Assembly (NCBI GenBank): GCA_019428955.1
Contig: JAHYJF010000219.1
Coordinates: 1 to 5,918, forward strand
Length of the DNA stretch: 5,918 nucleotides
Source of the DNA: Burkholderiaceae bacterium
GTDB lineage: Bacteria > Pseudomonadota > Gammaproteobacteria > Burkholderiales > Burkholderiaceae_E
Direction of reading: 5' to 3'
The position numbers were made by a program, and so were the translations under genes. Positions 1 through 5,609 of this stretch are shown piece by piece. Numbering within the stretch: position 1 is the first letter of the stretch; every line of letters begins with the position of its first letter. Under the pieces are notes generated by a model, which was not told where the DNA came from, did not search any database, and worked only from the letters and a program-made list of their open reading frames with translations.

Positions 1-543
1 AGCGACCGCGGCCAGCACCACGGCGGGAAAGCCGAAACTGAGCCGCCAGCCGATCGTGTCAGCGAGCACGCCACCCGCCACCTGGCCGAAGACGGCGCCG
101 GAGGTCGAGCCGGTCATGAAGAGCGCCAGCACCCGCTGGCGCGCCTGGTAGAGAACCGAGTCGCCGATCCAGGCCAGTGACAGCGGGATCAGTGCCGCGC
201 AGGCGGCGCCGGCGAAAAAGCGCAGCGCGACGAGCTGCAACAGCGAACCGGCCAGCATGCAGGCAGCCGAGGCGATCGCGGCGACCACGGTCGCGTAGCG
301 CATCCAGCGCAGCTTGCCAAAACTGTCGCCCATCGGGCCGTGCACCACCTGGAAGAGCGCGTAGGCGATCGCGAACGCGGTGACCGTCTGTGCCGCCTGG
401 CCGAGCGATCCGCCCAGCTCGGCCGAGAGCTGGGGCAGCATCGGGTCGCAAAGGCGCACCGAGGCCTGGCTCGCGAACCCGCCAACCGACAGAATGATCA
501 GCGTGCGGTTGTGCCCTTGCTCAAGGATTGCGTCAGCGGTCAT
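1..543 (-). CDS. MFS transporter, N-terminal part (cut by window edge)
   Basis: This is an inner-membrane secondary transporter of the major facilitator superfamily; its substrate cannot be told. The frame is open from an ATG at 543-541 to the left edge, giving 181 residues of a family that is usually about 400, so the C-terminal half lies outside. Hydrophobic segments lie near residues 15-37, 51-70, 83-105, 107-125, 140-160 and 168-181. The loop after the second segment carries the MFS motif A, GPMGDSFGKLR (residues 69-79), with D73, K77 and R79. R108 followed by FFAG resembles motif B. The spaced glycines G145, G149, G153 and G157-G158 resemble motif C, typical of drug-efflux-type antiporters. 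The start is chosen because 14 polar residues then precede the first membrane segment; no strong Shine-Dalgarno sequence is visible. It is divergent from katG. An efflux role is inference from motif C only. Confidence 0.9.
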   Translation of the reverse strand, partial: MTADAILEQGHNRTLIILSVGGFASQASVRLCDPMLPQLSAELGGSLGQAAQTVTAFAIAYALFQVVHGPMGDSFGKLRWMRYATVVAAIASAACMLAGSLLQLVALRFFAGAACAALIPLSLAWIGDSVLYQARQRVLALFMTGSTSGAVFGQVAGGVLADTIGWRLSFGFPAVVLAAVA

Positions 544-696
544 CGTGGCATCGGAGTGTGACAAATCCCAAGGCAGCCGCCGATCTGCGACTAACACCCA
601 ACTGGGCGGATTATGCACGGCAAGGAGCAGGATTATCGGTATCGAGTAACCGGTCGCCGAGTCTGGCCCGGAGATCAGGCGCGAGTGAGAGAGACT

Positions 697-733
697 ATAG
701 GTCTTATCAATAGAAACAATTGGCACGATAGAA
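697..733 (+). promoter_or_regulatory. OxyR-like operator upstream of katG
   Basis: The left half, 697-711, reads ATAGGTCTTATCAAT. It matches the OxyR half-site pattern ATAGNTNNNANCTAT at every fixed position except one (CAAT for CTAT). The second half expected after the 7-base gap, 719-733, is much weaker: it keeps A, T and G of ATAG and the central A, but the right arm is poor. The site ends 54 bases before the katG start and overlaps a candidate -35, the usual arrangement when OxyR activates peroxide-defence genes. OxyR control of katG is well established in many proteobacteria; control here is inference, and no oxyR gene is in the window. Confidence 0.45.
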
Positions 734-748
734 GTGGATCGATTAGAT
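720..748 (+). promoter_or_regulatory. possible katG promoter
   Basis: A -35-like TTGGCA at 720-725 (one mismatch to TTGACA) is followed after 17 bases by TTAGAT at 743-748 (only three matches to TATAAT). A weak -10 is typical of promoters that depend on an activator, and the -35 falls inside the OxyR-like site. The pairing is a guess from spacing and position. Confidence 0.3.
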
Positions 749-763
749 TGAGCCCTATCGATC
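737..763. repeat. 7-base inverted repeat in katG leader
   Basis: GATCGAT (737-743) and ATCGATC (757-763) form a perfect inverted repeat with a 13-base gap, 24 bases upstream of the katG start codon. It overlaps the candidate -10, so it could be a repressor operator or a weak leader hairpin. It could also be chance, because GATC/ATCGAT words are common in this DNA. Confidence 0.3.
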
Positions 764-772
764 GCCCGTAAA

Positions 773-780
773 GAGAGGGA
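773..780 (+). promoter_or_regulatory. katG ribosome binding site
   Basis: GAGAGGGA lies just upstream of the katG ATG, with its GAGG core (775-778) nine bases from the start codon. This supports the start at 788 rather than an internal ATG. Confidence 0.7.
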
Positions 781-787
781 ACAAGCA

Positions 788-2980
788 ATGTCAAACGCAG
801 CAAAGTGCCCGTTCACAGCTATGCACGGTGCCCGAACCTCGGCTGGCGCCCAGTCGAACCGGGACTGGTGGCCGAACCAGCTGAACCTCAGGATCCTGCG
901 CCAGCACTCCGCGAAGTCCAGCCCCATGGGCGAGGGTTTCAACTATGCCGAAGAGTTCAAGAAACTCGACCTCGCCGCGCTCAAGAAGGACATCTATGCG
1001 CTGATGACCGACTCGCAGGATTGGTGGCCGGCCGACTGGGGACATTACGGGCCGCTGTTCATCCGCATGGCCTGGCACAGCGCCGGCACCTACCGCGTTT
1101 CGGACGGGCGCGGCGGCGCCGGCGCCGGCAATCAGCGTTTTGCGCCGATCAACAGCTGGCCTGACAACGGCAACCTCGACAAGGCGCGGCGGCTGCTCTG
1201 GCCCGTCAAGCAGAAATACGGCCGCAAGATCTCCTGGGCCGACCTGATGATCCTGGCCGGCAACTGTGCGCTGGAATCGATGGGCTTCAAGACCTTTGGC
1301 TTTGCCGGCGGTCGCCAGGATATCTGGGAGCCCCAAGAGGACATCTACTGGGGTTCAGAAGCCGAATGGCTGGGTGACAAGCGCTACAGCGCTGGGCGCG
1401 AACTGGAAGACCCGCTGGCGGCCGTGCAGATGGGCCTGATCTACGTGAACCCCGAAGGCCCCAACGGCAATCCCGACCCGGTCGCATCGGGGCGCGATGT
1501 TCGCGAAACCTTCGCCCGCATGGCGATGGATGACGAAGAAACCGTCGCTCTGGTCGCCGGCGGCCACACTTTCGGGAAATCCCACGGTGCCGGAGATCCG
1601 TCGCTGGTCGGCCCTGAGCCGGAAGCCTCTCCCCTGGAAGAAATGGGCCTGGGCTGGAAGAACCGCCTCGGCACCGGCAAGGGGGCTGACACCACGACCA
1701 GCGGTATCGAAGGGGCATGGAAGCCCAACCCGACCACCTGGGACATGGGCTACTTCGACATGCTCTTCGGCTACGAGTGGGAACTGGTGAAGAGCCCGGC
1801 CGGCGCCTGGCAGTGGCTGGCCAAGGACGTGGCCGAGAAGGACATGATCCCGGATGCCCATGACCCGGCGAAGAAACATCGCCCGATGATGACGACGGCC
1901 GACCTGTCGCTGCGCCTCGATCCGATTTACGAGCCGATTTCGCGCCGCTTCCACCAGGACCCCCAGGCGTTTGCCGACGCCTTCGCCCGGGCCTGGTTCA
2001 AGCTGACCCATCGCGACATGGGCCCGCGCTCACGCTACCTCGGTGCTGAGGTCCCGGCAGAAGTGCTGACCTGGCAGGATCCCGTCCCCACCGTCGACCA
2101 CGCCCTGATCGATGCCAGGGATATCGCAGAACTCAAAACCAAGGTGCTGGCCTCGGGACTTTCCGTGAGCGAACTGGTCTCGACCGCCTGGGCCGCGGCC
2201 GCCAGCTTCCGCGACTCGGACAAGCGCGGCGGAGCGAACGGTGCGCGGATCCGGCTGGCGCCGCAAAGGGATTGGGAAGCCAATCAGCCCGTCCAACTGG
2301 CCAAGGTACTGACAGCTCTCGAAGGCATCCAGACCGCCTTCAATGCAGCGCAGACCGGCGGCAAGAAGGTCTCGCTCGCCGACCTGATCGTCCTGGGCGG
2401 CTGCGCCGCCGTCGAGCAGGCTGCGAAGGCCGCCGGACACGACTTTGAGGTGCCCTTCAGTCCTGGCCGCACGGATGCCTCGCAGGAGCAAACCGATGTC
2501 GCGTCCTTCGCCGTGCTCGAACCCGCCGCGGACGGCTTTCGCAATTACCTCAAGGCCAAACACAAGGTTCCGGCTGAGGAGTTGCTGCTCGACAAGGCGC
2601 AGCTGCTGACGCTGACCGCACCCGAGATGACGGTCCTGATCGGTGGGATACGCGCCCTGAACGCAAACTTCGGAAAGTCCGCGCACGGCGTGTTGACCAG
2701 CCGGCCCGGGACGTTGACCAACGACTTCTTCATCAACCTGCTCGACATGAATACCGAGTGGCGACCTTCTTCAACCGACGGTGTATACGAAGGACGTGAT
2801 CGCTCGTCGGGACAAGTCAAATGGACTGGCACTCGGGTCGACCTCGTCTTTGGTTCGAACTCCGAGCTTCGCGCGCTCGCTGAAGCCTATGCCTGTGACG
2901 ACGCGAAAGGAAAGTTCGTCAAGAACTTCGTCACGGCCTGGAACAAGGTGATGAACCTTGATCGTTTCGATCTTGCGTAA
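788..2980 (+). CDS. katG: catalase-peroxidase KatG
   Basis: This bifunctional haem enzyme disproportionates hydrogen peroxide to water and oxygen, and also acts as a broad peroxidase. The 730 residues match the usual family length of about 720-750. The N-terminal haem domain (about 30-420) holds the distal triad R93, W96 and H97 in IRMAWHSAGTYR. The Met-Tyr-Trp crosslink residues are W96, Y219 (GLIYVNPEG) and M245. The proximal ligand is H260 (GGHTFGKSHGAG), with W311 and D372 as the proximal network. R409 in HRDMGP fits the mobile arginine that tunes catalase activity. S305 corresponds by spacing to Ser315 of the Mycobacterium tuberculosis enzyme. The haem-free C-terminal domain (about 430-730) is complete and ends with the typical VTAWNKVMNLDRFD. 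No signal peptide is visible, so it is cytoplasmic. It appears monocistronic, with a convergent gene 50 bases downstream. All catalytic residues are present, so it should be active. Confidence 0.98.
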   Translation: MSNAAKCPFTAMHGARTSAGAQSNRDWWPNQLNLRILRQHSAKSSPMGEGFNYAEEFKKLDLAALKKDIYALMTDSQDWWPADWGHYGPLFIRMAWHSAGTYRVSDGRGGAGAGNQRFAPINSWPDNGNLDKARRLLWPVKQKYGRKISWADLMILAGNCALESMGFKTFGFAGGRQDIWEPQEDIYWGSEAEWLGDKRYSAGRELEDPLAAVQMGLIYVNPEGPNGNPDPVASGRDVRETFARMAMDDEETVALVAGGHTFGKSHGAGDPSLVGPEPEASPLEEMGLGWKNRLGTGKGADTTTSGIEGAWKPNPTTWDMGYFDMLFGYEWELVKSPAGAWQWLAKDVAEKDMIPDAHDPAKKHRPMMTTADLSLRLDPIYEPISRRFHQDPQAFADAFARAWFKLTHRDMGPRSRYLGAEVPAEVLTWQDPVPTVDHALIDARDIAELKTKVLASGLSVSELVSTAWAAAASFRDSDKRGGANGARIRLAPQRDWEANQPVQLAKVLTALEGIQTAFNAAQTGGKKVSLADLIVLGGCAAVEQAAKAAGHDFEVPFSPGRTDASQEQTDVASFAVLEPAADGFRNYLKAKHKVPAEELLLDKAQLLTLTAPEMTVLIGGIRALNANFGKSAHGVLTSRPGTLTNDFFINLLDMNTEWRPSSTDGVYEGRDRSSGQVKWTGTRVDLVFGSNSELRALAEAYACDDAKGKFVKNFVTAWNKVMNLDRFDLA

Positions 2981-3030
2981 TCTGGAACGAGAGTTCTATA
3001 ACAGGCTATCGCAGGCAGACGTCAAGGGAC

Positions 3031-4047
3031 TCAGAAGCGTATTTTCATTGCAGTGCCTACCGCCCAGACGCTGCCGCGTTCGAGGTTCGCGTCCGGGCGC
3101 GGCCAGAAGTGCCCGAGCACGATCTCACCGAGCAGCCAATCCTTGTACACCGGCTGCTCCCAGCGGGCCTGCAGGCCGTAATCGGTAACGGCCACCCCGG
3201 TACCCTGCTTGCCGTTGGCCAGTAGCTCGAGCGTCATCAGCCGCTGCCCGCCCAGGGACTTGTAGAGTCCAACGCTGGTGTTCAAATCAAACTTGTTGTC
3301 GGCCTGGGTAATCGTCGCCGCGCTGAGCCAGCGTCCCACCAGTGTCGGCGAAAAGACGTGTCGGTACGACAGTGCAGTCGTTGACCCGAAGCGGTCGGCA
3401 ATGGTCAGGAACACCGTCTCGCGAAGATCGACGACATCGATCGGGCTGGGCTGCCAGGATTTGCGGTAGCGACCCTGCACGTAAGGTTTGAGCGCGCCAT
3501 GAAAACCGATTCGAAAGTCGACCGAATCGCCCAACGTGCGCCCGATCCCGGCGAAGAACGAGCGATCCGCTTCCGCTTGCGTCTGCAGCAATTCCTTGCG
3601 CGAGAATGAGACCGGCTTGTCGGTGATGATTTCGCGGGGGTTGTCTCGCCCGGTGAAGAGGTAGGTGTGCTCTTCCAGATTGGGCAACTTGAAGTTGGCA
3701 TTGAAGCGGACGATTAAGTCGACAGCCTGATCCTGGCGTTTGTAGAGGCTCACATCGAGCCGTCCGTCGCTCACCTTGCCGCCGTCCTTGAACGGCCGGT
3801 CGCCGAACCAGCTATTGACGCCACTGGCCAGCCAGATGGCGGCCGAGCGGACCGAGTCACGAGTGGACTCGAGTGACTGCGCAGTTTCCGACGTGACCGA
3901 CCCGGTGTCAGAAGGAGCGACGGCGTCTTCGGCGCCGGCGGGCGCCGGCAACATGCCGTCTTGCACAGCCATCAGCGGCGCCGACGCGCACACGCCAAGC
4001 ACCATCAACACTACCGGCGCGATCAGTTCGCGCAAACGCATTCGCAT
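3031..4047 (-). CDS. exported, probably outer-membrane beta-barrel-like protein of unknown function
   Basis: I do not recognise a characterised family. From the chosen ATG the product is 338 residues. It begins with a signal peptide: basic MRMRLRE, hydrophobic residues 8-25, probable cleavage near residues 23-27. A low-complexity stretch rich in Ala, Pro, Ser, Thr and Asp follows (about 28-65). The motif WLASGVNSWFGDRPF lies around 72-86. The remainder is full of short alternating polar/hydrophobic strands (for example RLDVSLYKR, VDLIVRFNANFKLP, FRIGFHGAL, TALSYRHVF), and the protein ends in Phe (TAMKIRF), as many outer-membrane barrels do. The WF-D segment followed by strand-rich sequence and LPNLEEHTYLFTG resembles, from memory, uncharacterised proteobacterial envelope proteins. 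A frame-compatible TTG at 4059 exists, but its first bases overlap the Shine-Dalgarno serving the ATG at 4047. It is convergent with katG and has no operon partner. Confidence 0.85.
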   Translation of the reverse strand: MRMRLRELIAPVVLMVLGVCASAPLMAVQDGMLPAPAGAEDAVAPSDTGSVTSETAQSLESTRDSVRSAAIWLASGVNSWFGDRPFKDGGKVSDGRLDVSLYKRQDQAVDLIVRFNANFKLPNLEEHTYLFTGRDNPREIITDKPVSFSRKELLQTQAEADRSFFAGIGRTLGDSVDFRIGFHGALKPYVQGRYRKSWQPSPIDVVDLRETVFLTIADRFGSTTALSYRHVFSPTLVGRWLSAATITQADNKFDLNTSVGLYKSLGGQRLMTLELLANGKQGTGVAVTDYGLQARWEQPVYKDWLLGEIVLGHFWPRPDANLERGSVWAVGTAMKIRF

Positions 4048-4051
4048 CCAG

Positions 4052-4057
4052 TTCTCC
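4052..4057 (-). promoter_or_regulatory. ribosome binding site that fixes the start of the envelope protein
   Basis: On the minus strand GGAGAA (4057-4052) lies with GGAG six bases before the ATG at 4047-4045. It overlaps the last base of the upstream TTG codon (4059-4057), so it cannot serve that codon and points to the ATG as the true start. A further in-frame ATG at 4041 is spaced less well. Confidence 0.7.
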
Positions 4058-4157
4058 AAATGGAACGCAGCAGTGTACCCGCGCTGTGGGCGATCTTGGC
4101 AGCCAAGAAAACTTCGATAAACACTACATCAATAGCAGTCATTCCCAATTGGGGCCC

Positions 4158-4187
4158 ATTGGCGAATGCCCTGAACGAGGCGCCAAT
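4158..4187. repeat. inverted repeat ATTGGCG / CGCCAAT
   Basis: ATTGGCG at 4158-4164 and CGCCAAT at 4181-4187 are perfect complements around a 16-base gap. Just to the left lie the palindromes CCAATTGG (4145-4152) and TGGGGCCCA (4150-4158), so the ATTGG/CCAAT word recurs four times in about 45 bases. The cluster is about 110 bases upstream of the envelope-protein start and could be an operator for it. No terminator-like T run follows. Confidence 0.3.
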
Positions 4188-4426
4188 CGATCTGCACGCT
4201 ACTCGATCTCCTGAGCGCTGATGATCGCACGCCGGCACCTAGATGCGCGCTTTGGCCACAAGCAGACGGCGATAGACCTCATCAAGACCTGGAACCGGGA
4301 GATCGCGGATCAGATTGGCTGGACCAGCGACAAGCTACGGCTCCTGACCTGCTCGGTGGGAGATCTTTCGCGTCGTGGACCGAGTCCTCGCTTCCACCAT
4401 CGTTACGTACAGAACAAATATCTACA

Positions 4427-4478
4427 ATCCAATGGGTTATGCCCTACTGTTGAAGTGAATTATAGCATGCGATTGGAT
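4427..4478. repeat. inverted repeat ATCCAAT / ATTGGAT flanking an A/T-rich island
   Basis: ATCCAAT at 4427-4433 and ATTGGAT at 4472-4478 are exact complements 38 bases apart, bracketing the most A/T-rich part of this intergenic region. This could mark a regulatory region upstream of the ABM-like gene, or be chance. Confidence 0.2.
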
Positions 4479-4615
4479 GTTCGACTGACGCCGTCGGTGG
4501 GCCGATAATGAACCGAGGCGCACCGTCGCGCCCCTGTTCTGTTTGGCTCCGCCGCAGACGCATCGTGTGCCGAGCGGAGCGGTTTGCGGGCAATTGGGTT
4601 CGCGAACAATGACAC

Positions 4616-4622
4616 AGGAGGT
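4616..4622 (+). promoter_or_regulatory. Shine-Dalgarno sequence of the ABM-like gene
   Basis: AGGAGGT is a near-ideal anti-SD match. The next ATG in frame is at 4636, 13 bases beyond its end, which is longer than ideal. An earlier in-frame ATG at 4609 lies upstream of this site and has no SD of its own, so 4636 is preferred. Confidence 0.5.
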
Positions 4623-4635
4623 ACTCACGCCCATC

Positions 4636-5011
4636 ATGCTGAAACTCCAATGGGACATCAAAGCGGGTCGCGAGGCTGACTTCCGGACCAACCAGGAGGC
4701 GCTCTGCAAAATGGTGCTCGAGCATCCGGGGGTGATCTGCTACCACGCCCACTATCCCTCCCAACGGGTCAGCCAGTGGACCGAGATCTATGCCAATGAC
4801 GCGGCCTTTGCCGCCCATCTCGCCAACAATAAGGGCAAGGGGGCCGCTGGGCGCGCTGATCGTGGCGTGTGACAAGATCACCTGCCAGTGCTGGGGCAAT
4901 CCGAACGCGAAGTCAAAGGAAATCCTGGCCTGATTCGGGGCGACCTATGAAACGACCGCGCCCGCCACCTTCGTGCTCAATTCGTCCGCCGACAAGGACT
5001 CCCTGGTCTAG
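4636..5011 (+). pseudogene. broken ABM-fold (antibiotic-biosynthesis-monooxygenase-like) small protein
   Basis: The intact product would be a small soluble ferredoxin-like alpha/beta protein of about 124 residues. The first 69 codons read cleanly and carry ABM-type features: a first strand MLKLQWDIKAGRE, a helix with DFRTNQEAL, then HPGVICYHAHYP, and WTEIYANDAAFAAHL (residues 48-62). At the run of five Gs (4839-4843) one extra base shifts the frame, and the shifted frame ends at TGA 4870-4872. Removing one G restores the family-like continuation KGPLGALIVACDKITCQCWG. That frame then meets a TGA at 4931-4933 (virtual residue 99), continues sensibly as FGATYETTAPATFVLN, and ends at TAG 5009-5011. 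Two separate lesions argue for real decay, although the homopolymer one alone could be a sequencing error. The exact activity of the ancestor is unknown; ABM-fold proteins include quinol monooxygenases and many uncharacterised enzymes. Confidence 0.75.
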
Positions 5012-5015
5012 CTCT

Positions 5016-5065
5016 GGCGCGTGCGCCGGGCCGGCCGGGCGAATTCAGCGCGTCCGCAAGCGCTG
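5016..5065. terminator. GC hairpins between convergent genes, possible terminator
   Basis: The 58-base gap between the end of the ABM-like pseudogene and the nucleotidyltransferase stop holds two short perfect stems. GGCGC/GCGCC (5016-5020 with 5023-5027) has only a two-base loop. CAGCGC/GCGCTG (5046-5051 with 5060-5065) has an eight-base loop. GGCCGGCC (5029-5036) lies between them. Neither stem is followed by a T run on either strand, so this is not a classic intrinsic terminator. Termination is inferred from the convergent position only. Confidence 0.3.
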
Positions 5066-5069
5066 CCGA

Positions 5070-5609
5070 TCAACCTAGCGGAGTCTCGCGCAGCAGTCGC
5101 TCGGCGCGCCGCAATTCGCCCAACGTGTCGATGTCGGTGACGCAACCGAGATCGTTCACCACCAGTTCCAGCGCTTGCTGCCCGCGCACTATCGCGGCGG
5201 CACCGCCCTGCCCGCTCAGCGCCAGCAGCGCCGGGCGACACTCGGCCGCGAATCCGACCGGGTGACCGCGCTGGCCCTGATAGGTTGGCACCACCACGGT
5301 CGCACTACCCAGGGCGTCGGCCACCGCAAGGATGGTCGCGCTCTTGATCAGCGGCAGGTCGCCCGGCAGGATCAACCATCCGGGCGCGTCGCGGGTAGCT
5401 GCGACGGCGGCGGCAATCGAGTCACCCATGCCGGGGTGCTCGCGTTCCTCCAGGTGCCACGGCAGGCCGCTGGCGCGCGCGGCAGCGAGCACATGCTCGA
5501 GCACTGTCTTGCCTGCCAGCGGCGCGGCGAGTTTGTGGGTCGCGCCGCCCGAGGCGCGAAAGCGCTCCCCGGGCCCCGAGGCGAGAATGATCAGGGTGGG
5601 CGGCTTCAA
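5070..5609 (-). CDS. MobA/MocA-like nucleotidyltransferase family protein
   Basis: This is a cytoplasmic NTP transferase of the MobA-like fold, 179 residues and about the normal single-domain length. The family transfers a nucleotide from CTP or GTP to an acceptor such as molybdopterin; the acceptor here is not known. The N-terminal nucleotide-binding loop reads LASGPGERF (9-17), followed by K26 in HKLAAPLAG. That matches the family pattern LAxGxxxRfxxxK but with about five extra residues before the Lys. GMGDSIAAAV is at 60-69. The metal-binding Asp is D84 in LPGDLPL. GQRGHPVGF (112-120) and VTDIDTL (157-163) are the expected C-terminal motifs. Start: TTG at 5609-5607; no other start codon lies in frame before the upstream TGA at 5666-5664, and MKPPTLIILASG is a natural N-terminus. 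The TTG overlaps the stop of the upstream gene (TTGA), suggesting coupling. MocA-type cytidylyltransferase for molybdopterin cytosine dinucleotide is the likeliest role, but no molybdoenzyme gene is in view. Confidence 0.88.
   Translation of the reverse strand: MKPPTLIILASGPGERFRASGGATHKLAAPLAGKTVLEHVLAAARASGLPWHLEEREHPGMGDSIAAAVAATRDAPGWLILPGDLPLIKSATILAVADALGSATVVVPTYQGQRGHPVGFAAECRPALLALSGQGGAAAIVRGQQALELVVNDLGCVTDIDTLGELRRAERLLRETPLG

Larger units (their letters stand above)
544..787. other. divergent intergenic region between MFS gene and katG
   Basis: This 244-base region separates two divergent starts and must hold promoters for both. It is clearly richer in A/T from about 590 to 770 than the flanking genes. 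The katG-proximal half contains an OxyR-like site, a possible promoter, an inverted repeat and a ribosome binding site, each listed separately. For the MFS gene, -10-like hexamers CATAAT (615-610) and GATAAT (637-632) can be read on the minus strand, but neither has a recognisable -35 at proper spacing. No small gene is supported here. Confidence 0.6.
4060..4635. other. long intergenic region without a convincing gene
   Basis: About 575 bases lie between the envelope-protein start and the start of the broken ABM-like gene. A plus-strand frame of 95 codons (4221-4508) has G/C-rich third positions over its first 45 or so codons. It then turns A/T-rich, has no Shine-Dalgarno and matches nothing I know; it could be a gene relic. 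An A/T-rich island at about 4410-4480 is the best place for the promoter of the downstream gene, but no clear -35/-10 pair is visible on the plus strand. A perfect TATAAT (4464-4459) on the minus strand has no good -35. Inverted repeats are listed separately. Confidence 0.5.

Noticed and set aside
59..485. Shorter minus-strand open frames within the MFS region
   Set aside because: They are in other frames than the transporter, which is open from 543 to the left edge with intact MFS motifs; their products are Arg-rich shadows.
1355..2011. Long open frame of 218 codons on the strand opposite katG
   Set aside because: It is a shadow of katG: GC-rich codons leave few stops on the opposite strand. 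The protein has no recognisable domain, no Shine-Dalgarno was sought out convincingly, and katG is certain here. The same applies to 791-1336 and 2030-2686.
2981..3030. GAAC-GAGA-GTTC hairpin after katG as a terminator
   Set aside because: The stem is only four base pairs and is not followed by a T run, too weak to call.
3924..3951. Doubled GGCGCCGGC word inside the envelope-protein gene
   Set aside because: It encodes the Ala/Pro-rich linker after the signal peptide and is explained by GC-rich codons; a similar word occurs in katG coding for Gly-Ala.
3985..3996. Possible lipoprotein signal (LGVC) in the envelope protein
   Set aside because: The residue before Cys is Val, where the lipobox needs Gly, Ala or Ser, so an ordinary signal peptide is preferred.
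4444..4899. Minus-strand open frame of 151 codons across the ABM-like gene
   Set aside because: It lies opposite recognisable ABM-like coding sequence, and its own product looks like no known family.
4931..4933. TGA in the ABM-like gene as a selenocysteine or recoded codon
   Set aside because: No suitable downstream stem-loop is evident, the aligned position is not a known catalytic Cys site, and a nearby frameshift already marks the gene as broken.
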